From Mariniflexile sp. TRM1-10 (lineage in GTDB: Bacteria > Bacteroidota > Bacteroidia > Flavobacteriales > Flavobacteriaceae), in contig NZ_CP022985.1 in NCBI RefSeq assembly GCF_003425985.1, positions 3,890,001 to 3,954,000 of the forward strand: a DNA stretch of 64,000 bases, written 5' to 3'. Below are positions 1 to 8,368 of this stretch, one piece after another. The notes under the pieces are model-generated. The model had not been told where the DNA came from. It searched no databases and saw only the letters and a program-made list of their open reading frames with translations. Position numbers and translations under genes: made by a program. Position 1 is the first letter of the stretch, and every line of letters begins with the position of its first letter.

Positions 1-27
1 ATTCCATATCAAGAAGAAACTAAATAA

Positions 28-1347
28 ATGATCATGGAATATTTACCAAACATACTTTTCATAATTTTACTTGGTATTGGTATTGGGTTCTTCGCTAAAA
101 ACGTAAAAAAACTCATCCGTAATATCAAATTAGGTCGAAATGTAGATGTTAGTGATAACAAATCACAACGTTGGAAAAACATGGCGATGATAGCTTTGGG
201 GCAAAGTAAAATGGTACGCCGCCCAATTGCTGGTTTTTTGCATATCGTAGTATATCTAGGTTTCATTATTATAAATATTGAAGTTTTAGAAATCATTATC
301 GATGGTATTTTTGGTACACACAGAATAGGTTTGTCAATACTACCCAAAGCTGTTTACGGATTTTTAATAGGTGCTTTTGAAGTTTTAGCTATTTTAGTAT
401 TTGTAGCGGTTATCATTTTTTGGATACGTAGAAACATTATTAAATTGACGCGTTTTTGGAAAAGTGAAATGACCAGTTGGCCTAAAAATGATGCTAATTT
501 CATTTTATATTTTGAAATGGTATTAATGATGCTGTTTTTGGTAATGAATGCAACCGATGCACATTTTCAAAGCCTCAATGCAGGGAACGTCATCAGTCAA
601 TATATAGCGCCTTGGTTTAGTGGTTTATCAGAAAGCACACTCCATATTGTAGAAAGAACAGCTTGGTGGTTTCATATCATAGGTATTTTGGTGTTTTTAA
701 ATTATTTATATTTTTCTAAGCATCTTCACATTTTGTTGGCATTTCCAAATACCTTTTACGGAAGGTTAGCCCCACAAGGGCAATTTGATAATTTAGAGGC
801 TGTTACCAAAGAAGTAAAATTGATGATGGATCCTAATGTCGATCCATTTGCAGCACCAGCCGAAGGAACAGCGAGTGATGTCCCTGCAAAGTTTGGAGCC
901 AGTGACGTACAAGATTTAAATTGGGTACAACTACTGAGTGCTTATACTTGTACCGAATGCGGACGCTGCACCAGCGAATGTCCTGCAAACCAAACGGGTA
1001 AAAAACTGTCGCCACGAAAAATCATGATGGATACCCGAGATCGCCTAGAGGAAGTAGGCAAAAACATCGACACCAATAAGGGCGCGTTTAAGGAAGATGG
1101 TAAACAACTTCTCGATACTTATATAACCAGAGAAGAGTTATGGGCATGTACCACATGTAGCGCTTGTGTAGAAGCTTGTCCAGTAAGTATCGATCCGCTT
1201 TCAATTATAATAGACATGCGTCGTTATTTAGTGATGGAGCAAAGTGCTGCACCAGTCGAATTAAATAACATGATGACCAATATTGAGAATAACGGTGCAC
1301 CTTGGCCATACAACCAAATGGATCGATTAAATTGGGAAAACGAATAA
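28..1347 (+). CDS. Membrane-bound (Fe-S) oxidoreductase, NarI-like membrane domain plus two 4Fe-4S clusters
   Basis: 439 aa. The N-terminal ~250 residues hold several hydrophobic helices (about residues 5-25, 68-90, 105-135, 160-180, 215-240) resembling the NarI/HdrE cytochrome-b-type membrane part. The C-terminal third has two ferredoxin motifs, C308-x2-C311-x2-C314-x3-C318-P and C374-x2-C377-x2-C380-x3-C384-P. This is the membrane/ferredoxin half of HdrC/GlpC/FadF-type oxidoreductases that pass electrons to quinone; the HdrB-like half is encoded separately at 2027-2818. The preceding gene appears to end at base 27 (TAA at 25-27, reading I-P-Y-Q-E-E-T-K-stop), so stop and start are directly joined (TAAATG) and the gene probably belongs to an operon entering from the left. 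ATG 28 and ATG 34 are both possible starts. The electron donor (for example ETF) is inference. Confidence 0.85.
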   Translation: MIMEYLPNILFIILLGIGIGFFAKNVKKLIRNIKLGRNVDVSDNKSQRWKNMAMIALGQSKMVRRPIAGFLHIVVYLGFIIINIEVLEIIIDGIFGTHRIGLSILPKAVYGFLIGAFEVLAILVFVAVIIFWIRRNIIKLTRFWKSEMTSWPKNDANFILYFEMVLMMLFLVMNATDAHFQSLNAGNVISQYIAPWFSGLSESTLHIVERTAWWFHIIGILVFLNYLYFSKHLHILLAFPNTFYGRLAPQGQFDNLEAVTKEVKLMMDPNVDPFAAPAEGTASDVPAKFGASDVQDLNWVQLLSAYTCTECGRCTSECPANQTGKKLSPRKIMMDTRDRLEEVGKNIDTNKGAFKEDGKQLLDTYITREELWACTTCSACVEACPVSIDPLSIIIDMRRYLVMEQSAAPVELNNMMTNIENNGAPWPYNQMDRLNWENE

Positions 1348-1360
1348 AAAAACTTTTAGA

Positions 1361-2017
1361 ATGAAAAAAAAAATATATAAAATTCTGTTTTTCTGCTTTT
1401 TACTATTTGGATTTACATCAAAGAATTATGCACAAGAGCATGTAAATACCGATTTAAAACATGTTGACAGTTTAGCTCAAAAGATGTTTGTTGATTTAAA
1501 CAATAGAGATTTTGATGCTATATTAAACATGACACATCCTAAAGTGTTTGAAATACTGCCTAAAGAAAGCATGAAAAGTGTTATTAAAACAATGTTTGAA
1601 GGCAATGAAGATTTTTCTATAGACATACCTGAAATTATTCCAAAATATAAACTATCCGAACTTTTTAAAAGTGAAGAGAATCATTTGAAGTATGTTTTTG
1701 TTTCATATGATATGACTATGAAAATGACCTTTAATAAACAAGAATTTAATGATGAGTCAAAACAAATAATGATTCCTATGATGGCTGCAAAAGGAATGGA
1801 TGTCGAGTTTATATCAAATAACACTATGGACATTTTTATGAAAGATACTATGACCATTATTTTAAAAGATGATACTACTAACGATAAATGGGTTATGGTA
1901 AATTATGACCCAGATTCTCCTTTGTTTTATAAAATAGTGCCTTCTAGCTTAATGGAAAAGGCTAAAGATTACAAGCAAGATTTAATGCTAGAAAGGAAAA
2001 AAAGTAGTGAAAATTAA
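1361..2017 (+). CDS. Exported protein of unknown function
   Basis: 218 aa. It begins with a clear Sec signal peptide: K-K-K, a hydrophobic run to about residue 18, then Y-A-Q as a likely cleavage site near residue 25. The mature part is hydrophilic, alpha/beta in character and rich in Met and Lys, with no cysteine and no motif I recognise. It lies 13 bp after the membrane Fe-S gene and 9 bp before the HdrB-like gene, so it is almost certainly co-transcribed with them. It could be a periplasmic accessory of that complex or an unrelated insertion. The size and shape would suit an NTF2-like or DUF3887-type fold, but I cannot confirm that. Confidence 0.75.
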   Translation: MKKKIYKILFFCFLLFGFTSKNYAQEHVNTDLKHVDSLAQKMFVDLNNRDFDAILNMTHPKVFEILPKESMKSVIKTMFEGNEDFSIDIPEIIPKYKLSELFKSEENHLKYVFVSYDMTMKMTFNKQEFNDESKQIMIPMMAAKGMDVEFISNNTMDIFMKDTMTIILKDDTTNDKWVMVNYDPDSPLFYKIVPSSLMEKAKDYKQDLMLERKKSSEN

Positions 2018-2026
2018 TTCAAAAAG

Positions 2027-2818
2027 ATGAGCGAATTACTAAAAGTGCCAACCATGGCAGAATTTATGGCAGAAGGCAAACAGCCTGAAGTATTGTTTTG
2101 GGTTGGTTGCGCAGGAAGTTTTGACGATAGAGCAAAAAAGATAACCAAAGCTTTTGTTAAACTATTAACCAAAGCCAAAGTAGAATTTGCTGTACTTGGA
2201 ACCGAAGAAAGTTGTACGGGTGATCCCGCAAAACGTGCAGGAAACGAATTTTTGTTTCAAATGCAAGCCGTAACTAACATAGAGGTCTTAAATGCTTATG
2301 AAGTTAAGAAAATAGTCACCGCATGCCCACATTGTTTCAACACCATAAAAAATGAATACCCAGAATTAGGTGGAAACTATGAGGTGATGCACCATACGCA
2401 GTTTTTAAAAACCTTATTAGACGATGGACGTTTAAAAATTGAAGGCGGTCAGTTTAAAGGAAAACGCATCACATTTCACGATCCATGTTATTTAGGTCGT
2501 GCCAATAATGTATATGAAGCACCACGCGAATTAATTCAGAAATTAGAAGCAGAGTTGGTGGAAATGAAAAACTGCAAGCGTACCGGATTGTGTTGCGGTG
2601 CAGGGGGCGCTCAAATGTTTAAAGAACCAGAAAAAGGCAATAAAGACGTTAATGTAGAACGTACCGAACAAGCTTTGGAAACCCAACCTGAAATAATTGC
2701 AGCAGGTTGTCCGTTCTGTAATACCATGATGACCGATGGTGTAAAAGCCAAAGAAAAAGAACAAGATGTTGCCATTATGGATATTGCGGAGTTAATTGCT
2801 AATGCCCAAGATTTGTAG
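2027..2818 (+). CDS. HdrB-like (Fe-S)-binding protein with two CCG domains
   Basis: 263 aa, no signal peptide. Two cysteine-rich CCG-type domains are visible. The first has V-G-C-A-G-S near the N-terminus and T-A-C-P-H-C-F-N around residue 100. The second has H-D-P-C-Y-L-G-R followed by L-C-C-G-A-G-G and G-C-P-F-C. In heterodisulfide reductase B, GlpC and LutA such domains bind non-cubane Fe-S clusters and exchange electrons with a partner. Here the partner is most plausibly the membrane ferredoxin protein at 28-1347, the two halves being fused in FadF-type proteins. The substrate is unknown. ATG 2027 follows the upstream stop by 9 bp. Confidence 0.85.
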   Translation: MSELLKVPTMAEFMAEGKQPEVLFWVGCAGSFDDRAKKITKAFVKLLTKAKVEFAVLGTEESCTGDPAKRAGNEFLFQMQAVTNIEVLNAYEVKKIVTACPHCFNTIKNEYPELGGNYEVMHHTQFLKTLLDDGRLKIEGGQFKGKRITFHDPCYLGRANNVYEAPRELIQKLEAELVEMKNCKRTGLCCGAGGAQMFKEPEKGNKDVNVERTEQALETQPEIIAAGCPFCNTMMTDGVKAKEKEQDVAIMDIAELIANAQDL

Positions 2819-2881
2819 ATTGTTAAAAAAGGTTATAAGGTTATAAGGTTAAAAAGTTAATCATTAATCAAAAATCATAAA

Positions 2882-2935
2882 TCGTAAATCAAAAATCAAA
2901 ACTCGTAAATCAAAAATCAAAACTCGTAAATCAAA
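2882..2935 (+). repeat. 21-bp tandem repeat, about 2.6 copies
   Basis: Two identical 21-bp units (2882-2902 and 2903-2923), each starting TCGTAAATC, followed by a partial third unit that runs into the start codon at 2939. Just upstream (2830-2855) is a shorter GGTTATAA-type duplication. The repeat fills the leader of the following gene; no function is evident. Confidence 0.9.
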
Positions 2936-2938
2936 TTA

Positions 2939-3424
2939 ATGTTAGTAGATTTTAATACATTACCAGAAGAATCACGCGTTTGGATTTACCAAGCAAACCG
3001 TTCATTTTCAGAACAAGAGCTTGAGGAAATTCAAGCTAAACTAAATATATTTATTGAAAACTGGACGGCACATGGGAGTGATTTGCAATCGGGTTATCTC
3101 ATTAAATATAACCGATTCATAGTGATTGGTTTAAACCAAAAAATGAATACAGCTTCAGGTTGTTCCATAGATGCATCAGTTCGTTTTATTCAGCAGCTAG
3201 AAAAAGAATACAAGGTCGATTTAATGGATAAAATGAATGTGTCTTACAAACAAGGAGACTTTGTAGCGTACAAAACACTTTTAGACTTTAAACAAATGGC
3301 AAAAGATAAAGCTATTTCTAAAAACACCATTGTTTTTAACAATTTGGTTACCAATATTGCAGAGTTTAAAGAAAACTGGGAAGTACCAGCAAGTGAGAGT
3401 TGGCATAGCCGCTTTATTAAATAG
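2939..3424 (+). CDS. Conserved 161-aa cytoplasmic protein of unknown function (often mislabelled ABC transporter ATPase)
   Basis: 161 aa, no signal peptide or membrane segment. It starts L-V-D-F-N-T-L-P and contains E-E-S-R-V-W-I-Y-Q-A and H-G-S-D-L. The family is conserved in Bacteroidota and, as I recall, is often labelled as an ABC transporter ATPase. I see no Walker A (GxxGxGK[ST]), no Walker B and no LSGGQ signature, and the protein is too short for an ABC ATPase, so that label is not supported. It sits about 120 bp after the HdrB-like gene and 96 bp before serB. Function unknown. Confidence 0.8.
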   Translation: MLVDFNTLPEESRVWIYQANRSFSEQELEEIQAKLNIFIENWTAHGSDLQSGYLIKYNRFIVIGLNQKMNTASGCSIDASVRFIQQLEKEYKVDLMDKMNVSYKQGDFVAYKTLLDFKQMAKDKAISKNTIVFNNLVTNIAEFKENWEVPASESWHSRFIK

Positions 3425-3520
3425 GTTGTAAATAATCTTCCAAAATATTAGAACCTATAAAATTTTCATGTTTCAAATAGAATATTCAATTTTACAGCTC
3501 AAAAGAGCAAATACATAATT

Positions 3521-4744
3521 ATGGCTAATGAAATTATCCTATTAAATATTTCTGGACCGGATAAACCAGGATTAACCTCTAGTTTAACAAGTGTTTTGGC
3601 TGAATATAATGCCAAAGTGTTAGATATTGGGCAAGCAAATATTCACGATACATTGTCTTTAGGTATATTGTTTGAAATTCAATCGGGACCTAATTCAGCA
3701 GCCGTATTAAAAGATTTACTTTTTAAATCCTACGAACTTGGTATTAAAGCGAAGTTTACACCAATTACGCTCGAAAATTATGAAAAATGGGTAAGACTTC
3801 AAGGTAAAGACCGTTACATCGTTACTATTTTAGGAGAAAAACTTGCTGCTGAACAAATATCAAAAGTGACTCAAGTCATTTCAGAAAAGAACTTAAATAT
3901 AGATTCTATAAAAAGGCTAACAGGCAGAATATCACTTACTAAAGAAGAAGAATATCCACGAGCTTGTATTGAGTTATCTATTAGAGGACAAATAGCTGAT
4001 AAAACGGAATTTACCAAAAAATTCATGGAAATCTCAATGGATTTAGATGTTGATATCGCCTTTCAAGAGGATAATATTTTCAGACGAAACAGGCGTTTGG
4101 TTTGTTTCGATATGGATTCTACACTTATACAGGCCGAAGTTATTGATAAACTTGCAGAATTGGCAGGTGTTGGCGACGAAGTAAAAGCCATAACAGAATC
4201 GGCTATGCAGGGTGAAATAGACTTTAAAGAAAGTTTTGTTAGACGCATGAAGCTTTTAAAAGGTTTGAGCGAGGATGTACTTCACGATGTTGCCGTTAAT
4301 TTACCATTAACAAAAGGAGCAAAAAGACTTATAGATACCTTAAAAAGCTATGGCTTTAAAACAGCCATTTTATCGGGTGGATTCACTTATTTTGGGCACT
4401 ATTTACAAAAGGAGTTGGGTATAGATTATGTATATGCCAACCAATTGGAAATTAAAGATGGTCTTTTAACAGGTGGTTATATTGGTGACATAGTTGATGG
4501 GAATAAAAAAGCAGAATATCTTAAAGAACTAGCTCAAAAAGAGGGGATTGATATCGACCAAACCATTGCTGTGGGTGATGGTGCTAACGATTTGCCGATG
4601 CTTAACCTTGCAGGCTTAGGGATTGCTTTTCATGCAAAACCAACCGTTAAGGATAATGCCCAAAGCTCTATTTCAAGCATAGGGTTAGATGGGGTATTAT
4701 ATTTATTGGGTTACCACGACAGGCATATTGATTTAATTGAATAG
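3521..4744 (+). CDS. serB: Phosphoserine phosphatase with N-terminal ACT domains
   Basis: 407 aa. Catalyses the last step of serine biosynthesis, phosphoserine to serine. The N-terminal ~185 residues form two ACT-like regulatory modules, the first starting L-L-N-I-S-G-P-D-K-P-G. The C-terminal HAD domain has the nucleophile motif D197-M-D199-S-T, a later S-G-G-F-T motif, and V-G-D-G-A-N-D-L-P-M for Mg2+ binding, all typical of SerB. The ACT modules suggest feedback control by serine or another amino acid. The gene has its own 96-bp leader, which includes a small GCTC/GAGC hairpin near 3498-3510. Confidence 0.93.
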   Translation: MANEIILLNISGPDKPGLTSSLTSVLAEYNAKVLDIGQANIHDTLSLGILFEIQSGPNSAAVLKDLLFKSYELGIKAKFTPITLENYEKWVRLQGKDRYIVTILGEKLAAEQISKVTQVISEKNLNIDSIKRLTGRISLTKEEEYPRACIELSIRGQIADKTEFTKKFMEISMDLDVDIAFQEDNIFRRNRRLVCFDMDSTLIQAEVIDKLAELAGVGDEVKAITESAMQGEIDFKESFVRRMKLLKGLSEDVLHDVAVNLPLTKGAKRLIDTLKSYGFKTAILSGGFTYFGHYLQKELGIDYVYANQLEIKDGLLTGGYIGDIVDGNKKAEYLKELAQKEGIDIDQTIAVGDGANDLPMLNLAGLGIAFHAKPTVKDNAQSSISSIGLDGVLYLLGYHDRHIDLIE

Positions 4745-4777
4745 ATTAACCTGAGTAACAACTTATAAATAGTCTCT

Positions 4778-4930
4778 AGTACATGACAAAAAATCAAAAT
4801 ACATTGAGATGTCAGTCTGAGCGCAGTCGAAGACATTGGAAATATCGTTTTTAATAACATTTCGACTTTAGTTTATCTTAAGCACAGTCGAAAACCTCAA
4901 TGTGACACGCTTCAATTTTTGCCATGTACT
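4778..4930. repeat. Family D inverted-repeat element, long form (153 bp)
   Basis: Bounded by AGTACATGACAAAAA at 4778 and its near-complement TTTTTGCCATGTACT ending at 4930. The interior holds the string GTCAGTCTGAGCGCAGTCGA, a sequence type dispersed in flavobacterial genomes, and a diverged copy of it in the second half. A 57-bp form with the same ends lies at 60689-60745. It makes up part of the 531-bp gap between serB and the GH3 gene; 4931-5032 shows nothing further. Confidence 0.85.
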
Positions 4931-5032
4931 AAAAAATAGTTCATACTTTCTTTATAAATCTATCTTAAAGTTTTTTTTACTTCTTTTTAAAAGTAGTATT
5001 TTGGCATGGTTATTTATATAACTGTTGTTATT

Positions 5033-5246
5033 GAAGTCATTTAAACTTTTTCTTTTACCTGCAAAATTCACATTTTGCTCCCTAATTTTGACTTTTTTAG
5101 TTCCGTAGCGCTGCTATGTGACATAAAAAAGGCTTCGTTATGAAACAGGGCGGAGCGTAAAAATAACCTCGCAGGTTATTTTAGTGAGTGAGCCAGCTGG
5201 AGCAAGGTTAAATTTTCGCTTACAAACAAAAAGTTTAAACGAATTC
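5033..5246. repeat. Family A inverted-repeat element (214 bp) with central hairpin
   Basis: The left end GAAGTCATTTAAACTTTTT (5033) pairs with the right end AAAAAGTTTAAACGAATTC (ending 5246). The centre holds the hairpin AAATAACC-tcgca-GGTTATTT (about 5159-5180), flanked by motifs that also occur in the elements at 45689 and 54368. The element ends 29 bp before the start codon of the GH3 gene at 5276, so it probably carries or displaces part of that gene's promoter. I see no transposase and no clear target duplication. Confidence 0.85.
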
Positions 5247-5275
5247 ACTATATAAATATCTAATTAAATTTTTAT

Positions 5276-8191
5276 ATGCGCCAAATCTTATTAGTACTAG
5301 TAACCCTACATATATCGCTTTCAATATTTAGCCAAACTATTGAAAATCCTTTAGCAGCAAAAGATATTAAAGGACAGCAAAAATGGGTCGATAGTATCTA
5401 TAATTCCATGACTTTAGCCGAAAAAGTAGGGCAGTTGTACATGGTACAAGTCATGTCTAACCAAGATCAAGACGCTAAAAACAAGATCGTTGAGTTAATT
5501 AGAACGCATCATATAGGAGGGCTGATTTATTCTCTTGGAGGTCCTGTTAGACAAGCTAAATTAAATAACGAACTGCAAGCACTTTCAAAAGTACCATTGT
5601 TAATAGGAATGGATGCAGAATGGGGTTTAAGTATGCGTTTAGATTCTACCTATGCGTTCCCTTGGAATATGACACTTGGGGCTATCAAAGATAATCACTT
5701 AATAGAGCAAACAGGAAAACAAATTGGTGAGCATTGCAAGAGGCTTGGGGTTCATTTTAATTTTGCACCCGTGGTCGATATCAATACCAATCCGTTAAAT
5801 CCCATTATTGGCAATCGGTCGTTTGGGGAAGACAGAGATAATGTAACCGAGAAAGCGTTGGCTTTTATGAAAGGTATGCAAAGCGCAGGTGTTTTGGCTA
5901 ATGCAAAACATTTTCCAGGGCATGGCGATACCGACCAAGATTCACATAAAACCTTGCCAACTATTAATTTTAATAAAAAACGTATTGATTCCATTGAATT
6001 ATATCCCTATAAAAAATTGATCACAAAAGGGCTTTCCAGTGTTATGGTAGCACATTTAAAAGTGCCCAGCTTAGAGCCATCGGGATATCCCTCTTCATTA
6101 TCAAAACACATTACCACCGATATTTTAAAAGAAACCCTAGGATTTAAGGGACTCATATTTACCGATGCTTTAACCATGAAAGGTGCTGCCGATTTTAAGG
6201 AAGTCGGTGCCATAGATTTAGCGGCATTTAAAGCAGGAAATGATGTGATGCTCATGTCTGAAGACGTAGCTGTTGGTATTTCAAAAATTATAGAAGCTTA
6301 TAACAATGGTGAAATTAGCGAAGCCCGGCTAGAACTTTCGGTTAAAAAAATTCTTCAAGCAAAATATAAAGTAGGCTTAAATAATTACGAACCTGTTGGT
6401 TTGAATGATTTACCGGCCGATTTAAATAGATTGAAGGATGATATTCTATATGAAGAACTTTTAGAAAACGCCATTACTATTGTTAAAAATGAAGCCCGTT
6501 TAGTACCACTTCGACAGCTTGAAGAAAAAACAATTGCTTATGTTAAAATGGGGGATGATGATGGGTCGGTATTTTTAAACGAACTAAAAAAATACACCAA
6601 AGTACACCACATAGAAGCTACAATGCTAGATGAGCTTAAGGCTAAGCTTCAGGATTATAACACGGTTGTAATTGGGCTGCACCGTTCAAATCAAAGTCCT
6701 TGGAAACCATATCAGTTTTCAGAAGAAGAACTAACATGGTTATATGAAATAGCGAGAACACATAAAGTCATTTTAGATGTTTTTGTAAAACCTTATGTGC
6801 TTTCAGATTTAGCAACCATTGAAAACATAGAAAGCATTGTGGTAAGCTATCAAAACAGCAAAATAGCCCAGGAAAAATCGGCACAACTTATATTTGGTGC
6901 TATTGATGCAAAAGGCAGTTTGCCAGTTTCTATTGGAACTTATTTTAAAGTAGGCGATGGTATCCAAAATAATGCCATACAACGTTTAAGTTATACGGTT
7001 CCGGAACGTGTTGGTATGGATTCAAAAAAATTAAAAAAGATAGATTCGTTAGTTCTAAAAGCTATAAATGGTAAAATGACTCCGGGCATTCAATTGTTAG
7101 TAGCTAGAAAAGGAAAAGTAATCTACAATAAAAGCTTTGGCAAGCACACGTATTCAGGAACACAAGCGGTTACATTTGATGATGTTTATGATGTGGCATC
7201 ACTAACCAAAATACTGGCGACTTTACCATTGCTTATGGAATTGGAAGAGCAAGGCGAGGTTACTTTAGATACGAAGCTTTCTAAAATATTACCTAGCTAT
7301 AAAAAATCAAACAAATCAAATATTACCTTAAAAGCAATGTTGTCCCATTATGCCCGACTAAAGCCATGGGAACCGTTTTATGCTCATACTTTAGACAGTG
7401 TTACGAAACGCCCAAGTGAAAAATATTATAGAACAGAGCGTAGTGAGAGGTTTAATATTGAAGTCGCTCAAAATTTATATTTACGCTCAGATTATCCGGA
7501 CTCTATACAAAAAATTATTAAAGACTCAGAATTGTTAAACAAGCTTCAATACAGGTATAGTGATTTTCCTTATTATATTTTAAAGAAATATATTGAGAAT
7601 TATTACGACAGAACCTTAGATTTTCTTGTGCAGGAACATTTTTATAAATCTTTAGGAGCCAACTATACCATGTATAATCCGTATCATAAAATAAGTAATA
7701 AAAAAATCGTTCCAACAGAAGTTGATGATTATTACAGGTTTCAAGAAGTGCATGGATATGTACACGATATGGGAGCGGCTATGCAAAACGGAATTGGTGG
7801 GCATGCTGGTATATTTAGTAATGCCAACGATGTCGCCAAAATTATGCAAATGTTTTTGCAAAAAGGCTATTATGGAGGAAAGAATTATTTTAAACCGGAA
7901 ACAATCGATAAGTTTAATACTTGTTATTTTTGCAATAAAGGAAACAGAAGAGGTATTGGGTTTGATAAGCCTCAATTAGATGAAGATGGGCCAACATGTG
8001 GTTGTGTGTCATTAAATAGTTTTGGGCATTCAGGTTTTACAGGAACCTATGCTTGGGCAGATCCCGAAGAAGAGATTGTTTACGTGTTTTTAGCCAACAG
8101 AACATATCCTATTGCTTCACACAATTTGCTCTTAAAGGAAAACATTCGAACAGATATACAACGCTTGATTTATGAAGCGATAATTGATTAA
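5276..8191 (+). CDS. GH3 beta-N-acetylglucosaminidase (NagZ-like) fused to a serine hydrolase (beta-lactamase fold)
   Basis: 971 aa with a signal peptide (S-I-F-S-Q cleavage region near residue 20). Residues ~30-370 are a GH3 catalytic domain with the NagZ signature K211-H-F-P-G-H-G-D-T-D-x-D-S-H224 and nucleophile region F-T-D-A-L-T-M-K. Residues ~400-560 resemble the GH3 C-terminal domain. Residues ~590-970 are a class C beta-lactamase/PBP-like domain with S642-L-T-K645, Y761-S-D763 and H918-S-G920. The protein probably acts in the periplasm or at the cell surface on peptidoglycan fragments: the GH3 part removes GlcNAc from muropeptides and the serine hydrolase may act on peptide or amide bonds. 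This fusion is known in Bacteroidota. Unusual are C-Y-F-C and T-C-G-C pairs shortly before the last motif. Confidence 0.92.
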   Translation: MRQILLVLVTLHISLSIFSQTIENPLAAKDIKGQQKWVDSIYNSMTLAEKVGQLYMVQVMSNQDQDAKNKIVELIRTHHIGGLIYSLGGPVRQAKLNNELQALSKVPLLIGMDAEWGLSMRLDSTYAFPWNMTLGAIKDNHLIEQTGKQIGEHCKRLGVHFNFAPVVDINTNPLNPIIGNRSFGEDRDNVTEKALAFMKGMQSAGVLANAKHFPGHGDTDQDSHKTLPTINFNKKRIDSIELYPYKKLITKGLSSVMVAHLKVPSLEPSGYPSSLSKHITTDILKETLGFKGLIFTDALTMKGAADFKEVGAIDLAAFKAGNDVMLMSEDVAVGISKIIEAYNNGEISEARLELSVKKILQAKYKVGLNNYEPVGLNDLPADLNRLKDDILYEELLENAITIVKNEARLVPLRQLEEKTIAYVKMGDDDGSVFLNELKKYTKVHHIEATMLDELKAKLQDYNTVVIGLHRSNQSPWKPYQFSEEELTWLYEIARTHKVILDVFVKPYVLSDLATIENIESIVVSYQNSKIAQEKSAQLIFGAIDAKGSLPVSIGTYFKVGDGIQNNAIQRLSYTVPERVGMDSKKLKKIDSLVLKAINGKMTPGIQLLVARKGKVIYNKSFGKHTYSGTQAVTFDDVYDVASLTKILATLPLLMELEEQGEVTLDTKLSKILPSYKKSNKSNITLKAMLSHYARLKPWEPFYAHTLDSVTKRPSEKYYRTERSERFNIEVAQNLYLRSDYPDSIQKIIKDSELLNKLQYRYSDFPYYILKKYIENYYDRTLDFLVQEHFYKSLGANYTMYNPYHKISNKKIVPTEVDDYYRFQEVHGYVHDMGAAMQNGIGGHAGIFSNANDVAKIMQMFLQKGYYGGKNYFKPETIDKFNTCYFCNKGNRRGIGFDKPQLDEDGPTCGCVSLNSFGHSGFTGTYAWADPEEEIVYVFLANRTYPIASHNLLLKENIRTDIQRLIYEAIID

Positions 8192-8259
8192 TAAAGTACT
8201 TAGAGTTGAAAAGTTAAAAGTACTTAAAGTTGAAAGTTACGAGTACTTAAAGTTAGGTT

Positions 8260-8355
8260 AACTTAAGGCACTTATAACTTAAGGCACTTATAACTTTAGA
8301 CACTTAAAACTTTAGGCACTTAAAACTTTAGGCACTTATAACTTAAGACACTTAT
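8260..8355 (+). repeat. 16-bp tandem repeat, six units
   Basis: Six consecutive 16-bp units of the form AACTT[AT]AG[GA]CACTTA[TA] at 8260, 8276, 8292, 8308, 8324 and 8340, with exact 16-bp spacing. A degenerate run of ACTTAAAGTTGAAAG units precedes it (8195-8259). It ends 13 bp before the bshA start, filling the whole leader. Confidence 0.92.
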
Positions 8356-8368
8356 AACTTAAAAAAAT

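Noticed and set aside
2939..3424. ABC transporter ATPase
   Set aside because: No Walker A, Walker B or signature motif; treated as a conserved unknown.
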